A stretch of DNA of 10,281 nt from NCBI GenBank assembly GCA_937900065.1, contig CALCDS010000417.1, positions 1-10,281 on the forward strand, given 5' to 3'. Positions 1 to 7,919 of the stretch are shown piece by piece. This DNA is from an uncultured Clostridiaceae bacterium (lineage in GTDB: Bacteria > Bacillota > Clostridia > Clostridiales > Oxobacteraceae). Position numbers and translations under genes: made by a program. A model generated the notes under the pieces. That model was not told where the DNA came from and did not search any database. It saw nothing but the letters and a program-made list of their open reading frames with translations. Every line of letters begins with the position of its first letter. The first letter of the stretch is position 1.

Positions 1-2822
1 TATTTATCAAGTATTTTTTTTAGAAATTGTCCTGTGTAAGAGTTTGGATAGTTTGCGACCTCTTCAGGGGTGCCTGAGGCTATGACCATGCCTCCCCTGT
101 CGCCTCCGTCAGGACCTAAATCTATTATATAATCGCAGCTTTTTACCACATCAAGATTATGCTCGATTACAAGCACTGTATTTCCTGAATCGGTAAGCCT
201 TTGAAGTATGGAAATCAAACGCTTTACATCATCTGTATGAAGCCCTGTGGTAGGCTCATCCAGTATATACATCGTCTTTCCGGTAGCTCTTTTTGAAAGT
301 TCGGTGGCAAGCTTCACTCTCTGGGCTTCTCCGCCTGACAACTGGGTCGACGGCTGTCCAAGTTTAATATATGAGAGCCCCACATCCTTTAGAGTCTGAA
401 GTTTGTTCTTGATCCTTGGTATGTTTTCAAAAAACTTCAATGCTTCTTCCACGGTCATGTCCAAAACATCAGCTATATTCTTGCCTTTATACTTTACTTC
501 AAGGGTTTCACTGTTATACCTCTTTCCCTTGCATACCTCGCATGGAACATATACATCGGACAAAAACTGCATTTCTATTTTGATGATTCCATCGCCGCTG
601 CAAGCCTCGCATCTCCCGCCCTTTACATTGAAGCTGAATCTCCCGGCCTTGTAGCCGCGCATTCTCGCTTCTGAAGTTTCTGAGAACACCTGCCTTATAA
701 GATCAAATACTCCAGTATATGTTGCAGGGTTTGACCTGGGGGTCCTTCCTATGGGAGACTGATTGATATCTATGACTTTATCAAGATTATTTATTCCTTT
801 TATAGCAGTATGCGCTCCAGGCTTTGCTTTGCTCCCATTCAATGCATGTGACAGGGCTTTATACAATATTTCGTTTACAAGCGTGCTTTTGCCTGAACCG
901 GACACCCCTGTAACACATATAAATACTCCAAGCGGAAATGCAACATCTATATTTTTCAGATTGTTTTCACGAGCACCTATTACCTTGACCCACTTGCCGT
1001 TGGATTTTCTTCTTGAGGATGGGATCTCAATCTTTTTCTTGCCGCTTAAATATTGTCCCGTTATGGACCTTTCACAATTTTTTATGACATCGATCGGCCC
1101 TGCAGCCACAACTTCGCCTCCATTATCCCCTGCTCCGGGGCCTATGTCCACAATATAATCGGCATGGTACATAGTCTCCTCATCATGCTCGACCACAATA
1201 AGAGTGTTGCCTATATCGGTAAGATGCCTTAGGGATTTTAAAAGCTTTTCATTATCCTTCTGGTGCAGACCTATGCTCGGTTCATCGAGTATATACAAAA
1301 CTCCTACCAAGCCAGAACCTATTTGCGTTGCAAGCCTGATTCTCTGGGATTCGCCTCCTGAAAGCGTGCTTGATGCCCTGGACAGGGTAAGATAATCGAG
1401 TCCAACATCCACCAGAAACTGGAGCCTTGCTTTTATCTCCTTTATTATCTGCCTTGAAATGATGGTTTCCTTTTCGCTGAGCTTTAAGCCGTTTATGAAT
1501 TCGATCTGCTCCTTTACAGACAGATCCGTAAGCTCTGAGATTGAAAGATCTCCTACAGTGACCGCTCTGCTTTCCTTTTTCAGCCTTGCACCCTTGCATT
1601 CGGGGCATGGATTTATGCTCATAAAGCTTTCTATTTCAGATCTTATATATTCCGAAGATGTTTCCTTATACCTTCGCTTTAAATTGTTTACAATGCCTTC
1701 AAACGGATACATGATTTCGCCATGGCCGTAATCCCTGTCATATGATACCTTTACTTTTTCCCCATTGGTTCCATACAATAAAATATCGATGATTTTATCA
1801 GGGAGATTCTTTACAGGCGCATCCAGACTGAAATTATAATGCTCGGATAAAGCCTCGAGTATACTGTATGTCCATGAATCTTCCCTGAAATTTTTCCAGG
1901 GTTCTATAGCGCCTTGAGCAATGGATTTTTCCCGGTCAGGCAATATAAGATCAGGGTCCATCTCCATCAAGGTCCCCAATCCGTCACACCTTGGGCATTT
2001 TCCAAAAGGGCTGTTGAACGAAAACATCCTGGGTGCAAGATCCTCTATGCTTATGCCGCAATCAGGGCATGCAAATTTTTCACTAAGCATTATCTCTTCC
2101 TTACCTATGACGTCCACTATTACAAATCCCTCTCCAAGCTTTAAAGCGGTCTCCAGGGAATCCACAAGCCTTCTGTGTATATTTTCCTTTATGATTATCC
2201 TGTCCACAATAACTTCAATCGTATGCTTTATATTTTTCTCAAGCTTTATATCTTCACTGATATCCGTTATTTTTCCATCGATTCTAGCTCTTACAAAGCC
2301 ATTTTTCTTGATGCCTTCAAGAATCTTTACATGCTCTCCCTTTCTTCCCCTTATAACCGGCGCTAAAATCTGTATCCTGGCCCCATTTCCCAGACGCAGT
2401 ACTCTTTCCGCCATCTGGTCAACGGATTGCTGGGATATTTTCCTGCCGCATTTCGGGCAGTGGGGTATGCCTATCCTCGCATACAGCAGTCTGTAATAAT
2501 CGAATATCTCGGTCACTGTTCCAACAGTGGACCTTGGATTTTTGCTTGTACTCTTCTGATCAATCGATATTGCGGGAGACAGCCCTTCTATGTAATCAAC
2601 ATCCGGCTTGTCCATTTGACCCAGAAACTGCCTTGCATATGCTGAAAGAGATGTGACATACCTTCTCTGGCCCTCGGCATATATGGTATCGAATGCAAGA
2701 GATGATTTACCTGAACCTGAAAGCCCGGTAAATACTATGAATTTATCTCTTGGCAATTTTAAATCTATGTTCTTTAGGTTATGCTCTCTTGCACCTTTTA
2801 TTATAATGCTGTCCTTTGACAT
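1..2822 (-). CDS. uvrA: Excinuclease ABC subunit UvrA (lacks only the end of its stop codon)
   Basis: DNA damage sensor of nucleotide excision repair. The UvrA dimer scans DNA with UvrB, uses two ABC ATPase modules, and hands the lesion to UvrB. Read from ATG at 2822, 940 codons are visible and the window ends on TA, so the stop is probably TAA or TAG. The length fits the family. Visible motifs: first Walker A GLSGSGKS (residues 33-40), first ABC signature LSGGESQR (487-494), second Walker A GVSGSGKS (639-646) and second signature LSGGEAQR (828-835), followed by ILDEPTTGLH. Zinc-binding cysteines are C252/C255/C276/C279 and C738/C741/C761/C764; an extra CPKC lies near residue 121. The start is set by an AAGGTG ribosome binding site 5 nt upstream. 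It is the second gene after uvrB, 138 nt away, and no SOS box of its own is visible. Identification is very secure. Confidence 0.98.
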   Translation of the reverse strand, partial: MSKDSIIIKGAREHNLKNIDLKLPRDKFIVFTGLSGSGKSSLAFDTIYAEGQRRYVTSLSAYARQFLGQMDKPDVDYIEGLSPAISIDQKSTSKNPRSTVGTVTEIFDYYRLLYARIGIPHCPKCGRKISQQSVDQMAERVLRLGNGARIQILAPVIRGRKGEHVKILEGIKKNGFVRARIDGKITDISEDIKLEKNIKHTIEVIVDRIIIKENIHRRLVDSLETALKLGEGFVIVDVIGKEEIMLSEKFACPDCGISIEDLAPRMFSFNSPFGKCPRCDGLGTLMEMDPDLILPDREKSIAQGAIEPWKNFREDSWTYSILEALSEHYNFSLDAPVKNLPDKIIDILLYGTNGEKVKVSYDRDYGHGEIMYPFEGIVNNLKRRYKETSSEYIRSEIESFMSINPCPECKGARLKKESRAVTVGDLSISELTDLSVKEQIEFINGLKLSEKETIISRQIIKEIKARLQFLVDVGLDYLTLSRASSTLSGGESQRIRLATQIGSGLVGVLYILDEPSIGLHQKDNEKLLKSLRHLTDIGNTLIVVEHDEETMYHADYIVDIGPGAGDNGGEVVAAGPIDVIKNCERSITGQYLSGKKKIEIPSSRRKSNGKWVKVIGARENNLKNIDVAFPLGVFICVTGVSGSGKSTLVNEILYKALSHALNGSKAKPGAHTAIKGINNLDKVIDINQSPIGRTPRSNPATYTGVFDLIRQVFSETSEARMRGYKAGRFSFNVKGGRCEACSGDGIIKIEMQFLSDVYVPCEVCKGKRYNSETLEVKYKGKNIADVLDMTVEEALKFFENIPRIKNKLQTLKDVGLSYIKLGQPSTQLSGGEAQRVKLATELSKRATGKTMYILDEPTTGLHTDDVKRLISILQRLTDSGNTVLVIEHNLDVVKSCDYIIDLGPDGGDRGGMVIASGTPEEVANYPNSYTGQFLKKILDK

Positions 2823-2886
2823 TTGTTCACCTTCCTGACATTTCGGTCTTTTGCTTAAATTTCAAATTTTGGTATAAATATTTCAT

Positions 2887-2919
2887 CCTCTATGGCATCA
2901 TGTGGATTTTTGCCAGAGG
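2887..2919 (-). repeat. Imperfect hairpin between uvrB and uvrA
   Basis: The 138-nt uvrB-uvrA gap holds one clear inverted repeat: CCTCT+GGCA pairs with TGCC+AGAGG, with an AT bulge in the 3' arm and a 13-nt loop. No U-run follows on the minus strand, so it is not a standard intrinsic terminator. It could be a weak attenuator, a processing site or an mRNA-stabilising hairpin that sets the uvrB:uvrA ratio. The rest of the gap is AT-rich; a lone TATAAT at 2928-2933 has no good -35 partner. Confidence 0.35.
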
Positions 2920-2960
2920 CCGGTTAAATTATACAATCATGGGATTTGACAGTTTGCATA

Positions 2961-4940
2961 TCATATACCATGCTTCAATTTCAATTCAAATATTATATCC
3001 CTCAATTCAGCCGCTCTCTCAAATTCCAATTCCTTGGCAGCCCCTTTCATTTCCTTTTCAAGCCTGGATATCATTTCCTTTATATCGTCCTTCTTCATCC
3101 TGTCCGCATTGCCCACATTATACCTGCCTTTTCCGCCGACAACCTTTGTAGCTTCGATAACATCATATACCGGCTTTACGATCGTCTTCGGAGTTATATT
3201 ATGCTCCTTGTTGAATTCCACCTGTATGCGGCGGCGGCGGTTGGTCTCGGTTATTGCCCTGTTCATGGAATCAGTGATCACATCGGCATACATTATCACT
3301 CTGCTTGATACATTCCTTGCTGCTCTTCCCACAGTCTGTATCAGTGAAGTCTCGGACCTTAAAAAGCCTTCTTTGTCTGCATCCAGTATGGCAACCAAGG
3401 CCACTTCAGGTATGTCGAGCCCCTCCCTCAAAAGGTTTATTCCGACAAGCACATCGAATGTCCCGAGCCGCAGATCCCTTATTATCTTCATCCTCTCTAT
3501 GGTCTGTATATCTGAATGAAGATAATTTACTTTTATGCCTACATCTTTAAGATAATCAGTCAAGTCCTCGGCCATCTTTTTGGTCAGGGTAGTAACAAGC
3601 ACCCTGTTTCCATCTGCGACAACCGAATTTATCTCACCTACAAGGCTGTCAATCTGACCCTTTATAGGCTTTACCTGGATTGGAGGATCGACAATGCCTG
3701 TAGGCCTTATAACCTGCTCAGCCACCACAGTTGAATGCTCGTATTCATACGGACCAGGCGTTGCGCTTACAAATATGATCTGTTTTATCCTTTTTTCAAA
3801 TTCATTGAATTTTAAAGGCCTGTTGTCGTATGCGGACGGAAGCCTGAATCCATAATTGACCAAGGTGTCTTTTCTCGATTTATCGCCCGCATACATGGCT
3901 CTGATTTGAGGCAGACTTACATGGGATTCATCAATGATCATGAGAAAATCATCGGGAAAATAATCAAGCAGCGTATATGGAGGGGTGCCGGGTTTTCGGC
4001 CGTCCATATGCCTTGAATAATTTTCTATTCCCGAGCAGTATCCGACTTCCCTTATCATCTCTATGTCATACCTTGTCCTCTGTTCAAGCCTTTGAGCCTC
4101 AAGAAGCTTTTCCTGACTTTTAAGCACTGCAAGCCTTTCTTCAAGTTCAGACTCTATGGATTCAATAGCTCTCTCCATCTTTTCCCTTGAGGTTGCAAAA
4201 TGGGATGCAGGATATATGGACACATGATTTCTTTCAGCCAATATTTCACCGGTCAATACATCTATCTCGGTAATCCTGTCTATCTCGTCTCCAAACATCT
4301 CAACCCTTATGGCACGTTCAGACTGGGAAGCCGGGAATATCTCAATCACATCGCCTCTTACTCTAAAAGTGCCCCTTACAAAATTTATATCGTTTCTTTC
4401 ATATTGTATATCGACCAGTTTTTTTAGTATATCATCCATATCCTTTATCATACCTTTTCTCAAGGACAGGGTAAGTTTGCCGTATTCTTCAGGATCACCC
4501 AAGCCGTATATGCATGATACGCTGGCTACGATTATGACATCCCGCCTTTCAAACAGGGCTGATGTCGCTGAATGCCTGAGCTTATCTATTTCATCGTTTA
4601 TAGATGCATCCTTTTCGATATATGTATCGGTCTGGGGAACATATGCTTCAGGCTGGTAATAATCATAATAACTCACAAAATATTCAACAGCATTATTGGG
4701 GAACAGCTCCTTAAATTCACTGCAAAGCTGTGCGGCAAGCGTTTTGTTGTGCGCTATCACCAGGGTAGGTTTCTGCACGCGCTCTATCACATTGGCAAGC
4801 GTAAATGTCTTGCCCGATCCCGTAACCCCGAGAAGCGTTTGAAATTTGTTATTATCCATTATGCTTTTTGAAAGTATATCGATTGCCTTGGGCTGGTCAC
4901 CTTGAGGCTTAAACCTTGAAACGATTTTGAACTGACCCAT
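2961..4940 (-). CDS. uvrB: Excinuclease ABC subunit UvrB
   Basis: DNA-damage-verifying helicase-like ATPase of nucleotide excision repair. It receives the lesion from UvrA, clamps one strand behind its beta-hairpin, and recruits UvrC for incision. The 659 aa are the usual length. Visible motifs: Walker A GVTGSGKT (38-45), tyrosine-rich beta-hairpin YYDYYQPEAYVP (91-102), Walker B-type DESH (337-340), VSATP (391-395), motif VI QTVGRAARN (535-543), and a C-terminal UVR motif (about 619-654) that contacts UvrC/UvrA. The ATG at 4940 is preceded by AAAGGAGG with 8 nt spacing, which fixes the start. It is the first gene of uvrB-uvrA and lies behind a consensus promoter overlapped downstream by a LexA box. 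Oddity: residues 568-571 are four arginines encoded by consecutive CGC codons in an otherwise AGA/AGG-rich gene neighbourhood. Secure. Confidence 0.98.
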   Translation of the reverse strand: MGQFKIVSRFKPQGDQPKAIDILSKSIMDNNKFQTLLGVTGSGKTFTLANVIERVQKPTLVIAHNKTLAAQLCSEFKELFPNNAVEYFVSYYDYYQPEAYVPQTDTYIEKDASINDEIDKLRHSATSALFERRDVIIVASVSCIYGLGDPEEYGKLTLSLRKGMIKDMDDILKKLVDIQYERNDINFVRGTFRVRGDVIEIFPASQSERAIRVEMFGDEIDRITEIDVLTGEILAERNHVSIYPASHFATSREKMERAIESIESELEERLAVLKSQEKLLEAQRLEQRTRYDIEMIREVGYCSGIENYSRHMDGRKPGTPPYTLLDYFPDDFLMIIDESHVSLPQIRAMYAGDKSRKDTLVNYGFRLPSAYDNRPLKFNEFEKRIKQIIFVSATPGPYEYEHSTVVAEQVIRPTGIVDPPIQVKPIKGQIDSLVGEINSVVADGNRVLVTTLTKKMAEDLTDYLKDVGIKVNYLHSDIQTIERMKIIRDLRLGTFDVLVGINLLREGLDIPEVALVAILDADKEGFLRSETSLIQTVGRAARNVSSRVIMYADVITDSMNRAITETNRRRRIQVEFNKEHNITPKTIVKPVYDVIEATKVVGGKGRYNVGNADRMKKDDIKEMISRLEKEMKGAAKELEFERAAELRDIIFELKLKHGI

Positions 4941-4993
4941 TCATCCAGCCTCCTTTAAACGTTTTTACGAGCTGATGCATTCGATTCAATTTA

Positions 4994-5005
4994 GAACATC
5001 TGTTC
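4994..5005 (-). promoter_or_regulatory. LexA (SOS/DinR) box of uvrB-uvrA
   Basis: On the minus strand the site reads CGAACAGATGTTCT; the core GAAC-N4-GTTC (4994-5005) is a perfect inverted repeat. It matches the Gram-positive LexA/DinR consensus CGAACRNRYGTTYC at every position but the last. It lies about 10 nt downstream of the -10 hexamer and 53 nt before the uvrB start, so bound LexA would cover the transcription start. The inference is repression of uvrB-uvrA until RecA-stimulated LexA cleavage. Confidence 0.88.
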
Positions 5006-5014
5006 GATAGATGT

Positions 5015-5043
5015 ATTATATTATTACATTGCTGGCCTGTCAA
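5015..5043 (-). promoter_or_regulatory. Consensus sigma-A promoter of uvrB-uvrA
   Basis: Minus strand: TTGACA (5043-5038), a 17-bp spacer, then TATAAT (5020-5015). Both hexamers and the spacing match the ideal housekeeping promoter. Predicted transcription start is near 5008, just before the LexA box, giving a leader of roughly 65 nt before uvrB. A promoter this strong makes sense if a repressor normally holds it off. Confidence 0.88.
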
Positions 5044-5046
5044 TAA

Positions 5047-5080
5047 ATAGTGCACTGTACTTTAAAATACAGTGCACTGT
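5047..5080. repeat. Tandem 12-bp palindrome upstream of the uvrB promoter
   Basis: The 12-mer ACAGTGCACTGT, itself a perfect palindrome, occurs at 5069-5080; a copy with one change (ATAGTGCACTGT) lies at 5047-5058. Their centres are 22 bp apart, about two helical turns. Together they also form an 11-bp inverted repeat (5049-5059 and 5068-5078) around an 8-nt AT-rich centre. The nearest edge is 3 bp from the uvrB -35 hexamer. No T-run follows on either strand, so an operator for a dimeric regulator is at least as likely as a terminator. The regulator is unknown. Confidence 0.6.
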
Positions 5081-5093
5081 CTGCCAATAAAGA

Positions 5094-5123
5094 GGGAGGG
5101 AGATTATATGTATTCTCTCTCCC
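5094..5123 (-). terminator. Probable intrinsic terminator after the PDZ-protein gene
   Basis: On the minus strand, GGGAGAGAGA pairs with TCTCCCTCCC across a 10-nt loop: 10 bp with one G-U pair. TCTTTATT follows, a modest U-tract. It lies 79 nt past the PDZ gene stop and before the uvrB promoter, so it would separate the two units. The U-tract is weak, hence the moderate confidence. Confidence 0.55.
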
Positions 5124-5201
5124 ACTGCCAATATTCACTTTTTCCTACTACATATTATGTGCTGCTAGATAAGATGTGACATCTTTTTATTAATTATGAC
5201 A

Positions 5202-6461
5202 TTAATGAAGCCTGCGTTTAAAATGCTTTTTTAAAAATCCCTTTAAAAAACTGTCCTGCTCTTTTACAGTCGGCAGTCCGTCAATATCACGCGGAACTGA
5301 AATTATCCCAAGTTCGTCTATGCCGTCTTGGAAGTTCTTGAATTCTTCAGTCCTCACTTTTCCATCACGGCCCCTTATCTCAACCCATATATAAGTGACA
5401 AACTCCTTGAAAAATTCATCCAGGTTGTTTTCATCAAGCATTGGTTTATTGTTTATCGAAAGTATCGTGTCCCCTGGTCTTATTTTCATCTGTTCGGCAG
5501 GGCTTTTGGGTATTGTATCTAAAACCTTGACTCCGTCTGAAGCCGGACAGAATATGGGTTTTCTTTCAGCTTCCAGCTTTTTTTGATGTTGTATCAAAAA
5601 CTCATGAGCAGCCGGAGCAAATATCGCGGCAACAAATTTAAAAGCATATATATATGAAGAAATTATAGATAGCAATAAAAGGGCAATGCTGAAAATCCCA
5701 AGCTTATACGCAGAGTTCTTGCACTTTTCTTCAGGGGTGTATGAAGATGTAAACTCACTGTACCCAAGAATAGCGCAAACAGGCATGGCTGTGAAAATAG
5801 CCTTGTTTATAAGAGATGGATTGATGTAAGGCCTGACTAGAGGCCACCAATTTGGGGTAGATATCACCTCACCGCTTGCAGGTCCGTATCCCATAAATAT
5901 GATAAGCGCAATCGGAATGGGCCAAAAATGCTGCATGGTATATCCTCCAACTAAGCTTCCGTCCTTTCGCCTGCAAAGTACGGCAATAGCATCCTTGTGC
6001 CCGTCGATATATATAAGCACCGACTCTAAAAGGTGGAGTATTGCCACCAAAAGCATTACTTCGGTGACATTGATCCATTTAAATCCAAATATTAGGCTTA
6101 TGATTGAAAGCAATCCCCCCGAATATGAGAAGCATAAAAATCTCGGCTCTATGAACATAAGAAGTATCGATATAGGTATCAGATACATTATGCCTACATT
6201 CTGGCTGAATGAAATGCCCATCAAGGTCATGGGTATGCTGACTGCAACCCCTGCAATGAGCCCGGATAAAATCGATCTGGCCATAATATTTTTTAAGGAG
6301 GTTTTTAATTTGCCGTATACAGTCTCCTCCAAAGCTGCAATCCTTCTGTATTGAGTATAGGTTATCAATAGCAATATTATATAAGCGGTATTATTGCCCG
6401 GCATGATTATATTATATGCCACTGTGCTGATGGTTAACTTTATCATAGCTAGTATGTCCAT
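5202..6461 (-). CDS. Polytopic membrane protein with C-terminal PDZ domain (MinJ-like)
   Basis: A 419-aa integral membrane protein. Several hydrophobic stretches fill residues about 8-36, 63-82, 90-126, 130-152, 178-192, 218-235 and 252-285. A PDZ domain follows at about 308-390, containing SPAEQMKIRPGDTILSINNK, and the C-terminus is strongly basic (KKHFKRRLH). There is no protease or other catalytic motif, so it probably acts as a scaffold or topology factor at the membrane. B. subtilis MinJ, which links DivIVA to MinCD at poles and septa, has the same layout (N-terminal membrane segments, C-terminal PDZ, about 400 aa) and also lies between uvrBA and a ctp protease gene. Homology to MinJ is inferred from layout and gene order, not from alignment. 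The ATG at 6461 has a partial GTAGGA ribosome binding site 6 nt upstream; an in-frame ATG at codon 6 is less well supported. No clear promoter lies in the 55 nt left after the ctpA terminator. Confidence 0.85.
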   Translation of the reverse strand: MDILAMIKLTISTVAYNIIMPGNNTAYIILLLITYTQYRRIAALEETVYGKLKTSLKNIMARSILSGLIAGVAVSIPMTLMGISFSQNVGIMYLIPISILLMFIEPRFLCFSYSGGLLSIISLIFGFKWINVTEVMLLVAILHLLESVLIYIDGHKDAIAVLCRRKDGSLVGGYTMQHFWPIPIALIIFMGYGPASGEVISTPNWWPLVRPYINPSLINKAIFTAMPVCAILGYSEFTSSYTPEEKCKNSAYKLGIFSIALLLLSIISSYIYAFKFVAAIFAPAAHEFLIQHQKKLEAERKPIFCPASDGVKVLDTIPKSPAEQMKIRPGDTILSINNKPMLDENNLDEFFKEFVTYIWVEIRGRDGKVRTEEFKNFQDGIDELGIISVPRDIDGLPTVKEQDSFLKGFLKKHFKRRLH

Positions 6462-6516
6462 ATTCTATCCTACCCCACCTGTCAATGTATGGATCGTTCA
6501 GTATAAAGCTGAAAAC

Positions 6517-6548
6517 ATTAAAAGCAGCCCAGCAGGGCTGCTTTTAAT
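6517..6548 (-). terminator. Strong intrinsic terminator after ctpA (near-symmetric)
   Basis: A 14-bp perfect stem (6517-6530 with 6535-6548) with loop AGCA contains the GC-rich core GCAGCCC/GGGCTGC and A/T flanks. It starts 2 nt after the ctpA TAG stop. On the minus strand the stem ends in CTTTTAAT and continues into GTTTTC, giving the U-rich tail. The symmetry would allow termination from either side, although no plus-strand gene is present. Confidence 0.88.
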
Positions 6549-6550
6549 TA

Positions 6551-7756
6551 CTAAATCTGATCCCTTACTATTTCCACAGCCTTGTTCAGCTGAACATCCT
6601 CCTGCCTTGTAAGTTCAGGTTTCTGTTTAGCTTCATCAGGCAAATCCACAACTATATTGGGTTCTATTCCCTTGCCCTGTATGCATACGCCGCTCGGAGT
6701 ATAATACCTGGCAATCGTGACTTTTACAGCGGACTTCTTATCTTCTCCAAGTTTCAGGATGGTCTGCACAAGTCCCTTTCCAAACGTTCTCGTTCCAACG
6801 AGCGTGCCCGACTTTGTATCCTTGACAGCGCCAGACACTATTTCAGATGCGCTTGCCGTGTTCCCATTAACCAGTATGGTAAGCGGCATGTTCAATTTAT
6901 TTTTATCCGACTTTATTACTTCCTTCTCACCCTTATTGTCTATCGTATAAACAATAGTGCCTTCACCTATAAGCTCATCCGCGACTTCGGTACATTGGTC
7001 GAGAAGTCCTCCTCCGTTGTCCCTTAAATCCAGCACCAGACCTTTCATGCCCTTTGCTTTCAGATCGCCAAGAGCCTTTTTGAAGCTTTCGGCTGTATTT
7101 GCCTGAAATGCCGTAATCCTTATATAACCTATTTTATCATCCAGCATCTCGCCTTTTACGGATTTCAATACAATGTTTGCCCTGGGTATGCTTACATCAG
7201 TTGGAGACGATGCTCCGGCTTTAACTACTGTAAGCTTGACGGAAGTTCCGGGTTTACCCCTCATAAGTGAAACGGCTTCATCGAGATTATTGCCTGATAC
7301 ATCCTTGCCATTTATTTTTATTATTATATCGCCTGATTTCAATCCGGCTTTTTCAGCAGGAGTATCCTCTATCGGCGAAACGATATATACATTTCCATCT
7401 TTAGGCTCTACAACAAGCCCTACGCCCGCATATTCTCCTTCTGTCTGCACCATGTTTGCAGTATATTCATCAGGGTCCCAATATACGGTATATGGATCTC
7501 CGACACCCTGCGCAAGACCTCTTACAGCACCTTCCACAAGTTTATTCTCATCCAGCTTATCAACATAATAGTACATTATCTTATCCTTTTCCTCAAACAA
7601 TTTGTTAAAATCTTTGAGGTTCTGGTAATCTTCTTTGGACACAATGAATTTATCTTTAAAGGCTATTGAAACACTATTTGAAACAACAAAGGTTATAACA
7701 TTCGTTAAAAGTACCGCAGCAATCGTTAATGCAATTGCCCTTTTTTTGCTTATCAT
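6551..7756 (-). CDS. ctpA: Carboxy-terminal processing serine protease (S41 family, CtpA/CtpB type)
   Basis: Membrane-anchored protease that cleaves extracytoplasmic proteins at or near their C-terminus. The 401-aa protein has one N-terminal membrane segment (about 7-29) acting as uncleaved anchor or signal, then the conserved DPYTVYW (87-93). A PDZ domain follows (about 105-180, including EKAGLKSGDIIIKINGK) and then the S41 core. The Ser/Lys/Gln triad is visible as S302 in TASASE, K327 in TFGKG and Q331, with the K-S spacing of 25 typical of Prc/CtpB. It ends after the protease domain and lacks the C-terminal peptidoglycan-binding domain found in B. subtilis CtpA and CtpB. GAGGTG lies 5 nt before the ATG at 7756. 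It has its own promoter and terminator. In B. subtilis, CtpB cleaves SpoIVFA to activate sigma-K processing; whether this enzyme has a sporulation role cannot be read from the sequence. Confidence 0.95.
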   Translation of the reverse strand: MISKKRAIALTIAAVLLTNVITFVVSNSVSIAFKDKFIVSKEDYQNLKDFNKLFEEKDKIMYYYVDKLDENKLVEGAVRGLAQGVGDPYTVYWDPDEYTANMVQTEGEYAGVGLVVEPKDGNVYIVSPIEDTPAEKAGLKSGDIIIKINGKDVSGNNLDEAVSLMRGKPGTSVKLTVVKAGASSPTDVSIPRANIVLKSVKGEMLDDKIGYIRITAFQANTAESFKKALGDLKAKGMKGLVLDLRDNGGGLLDQCTEVADELIGEGTIVYTIDNKGEKEVIKSDKNKLNMPLTILVNGNTASASEIVSGAVKDTKSGTLVGTRTFGKGLVQTILKLGEDKKSAVKVTIARYYTPSGVCIQGKGIEPNIVVDLPDEAKQKPELTRQEDVQLNKAVEIVRDQI

Positions 7757-7815
7757 CCTAACACCTCATAAAATATATTTAAGCCCTTTAACTATATTAT
7801 TATTCTCACTTCATC

Positions 7816-7844
7816 ATTATAACATCATAAAAATTATAATTCAA
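7816..7844 (-). promoter_or_regulatory. Sigma-A type promoter of ctpA
   Basis: Minus strand: TTGAAT (7844-7839), a 17-bp spacer, then TATAAT (7821-7816), about 60 nt before the ctpA start. The -10 is perfect and the -35 matches at 4 of 6 positions. It lies in the 163-nt AT-rich gap after the HAD gene and is the best candidate there. The rest of the gap shows no gene; an imperfect hairpin overlaps the HAD stop but has no U-tract. Confidence 0.7.
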
Positions 7845-7919
7845 AACGATATCCATGAAAGTATGTACTATATGATAAAGCAGTCTGCAATTATGAGGAA
7901 GGATAGGCGCATCAGCGGC

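Noticed and set aside
1282..1608. 108-aa minus-strand open frame within uvrA
   Set aside because: It lies inside uvrA in another frame, has an odd composition, and shows no motif. It is a shadow ORF.
2928..2956. TATAAT as a separate uvrA promoter
   Set aside because: The hexamer at 17 bp spacing (CAAACT) matches the -35 consensus poorly, and there is no extended -10.
5171..5186. AAGATGT-G-ACATCTT inverted repeat after the PDZ-protein stop
   Set aside because: It is short, has a one-base centre that cannot form a normal loop, and no minus-strand U-run follows. It may be chance in AT-rich sequence.
6457..6485. TTGACA upstream of the PDZ-protein gene as a promoter
   Set aside because: With 17-bp spacing the -10 would be TATGGA, a 3/6 match overlapping the start codon; transcription would begin inside the gene.
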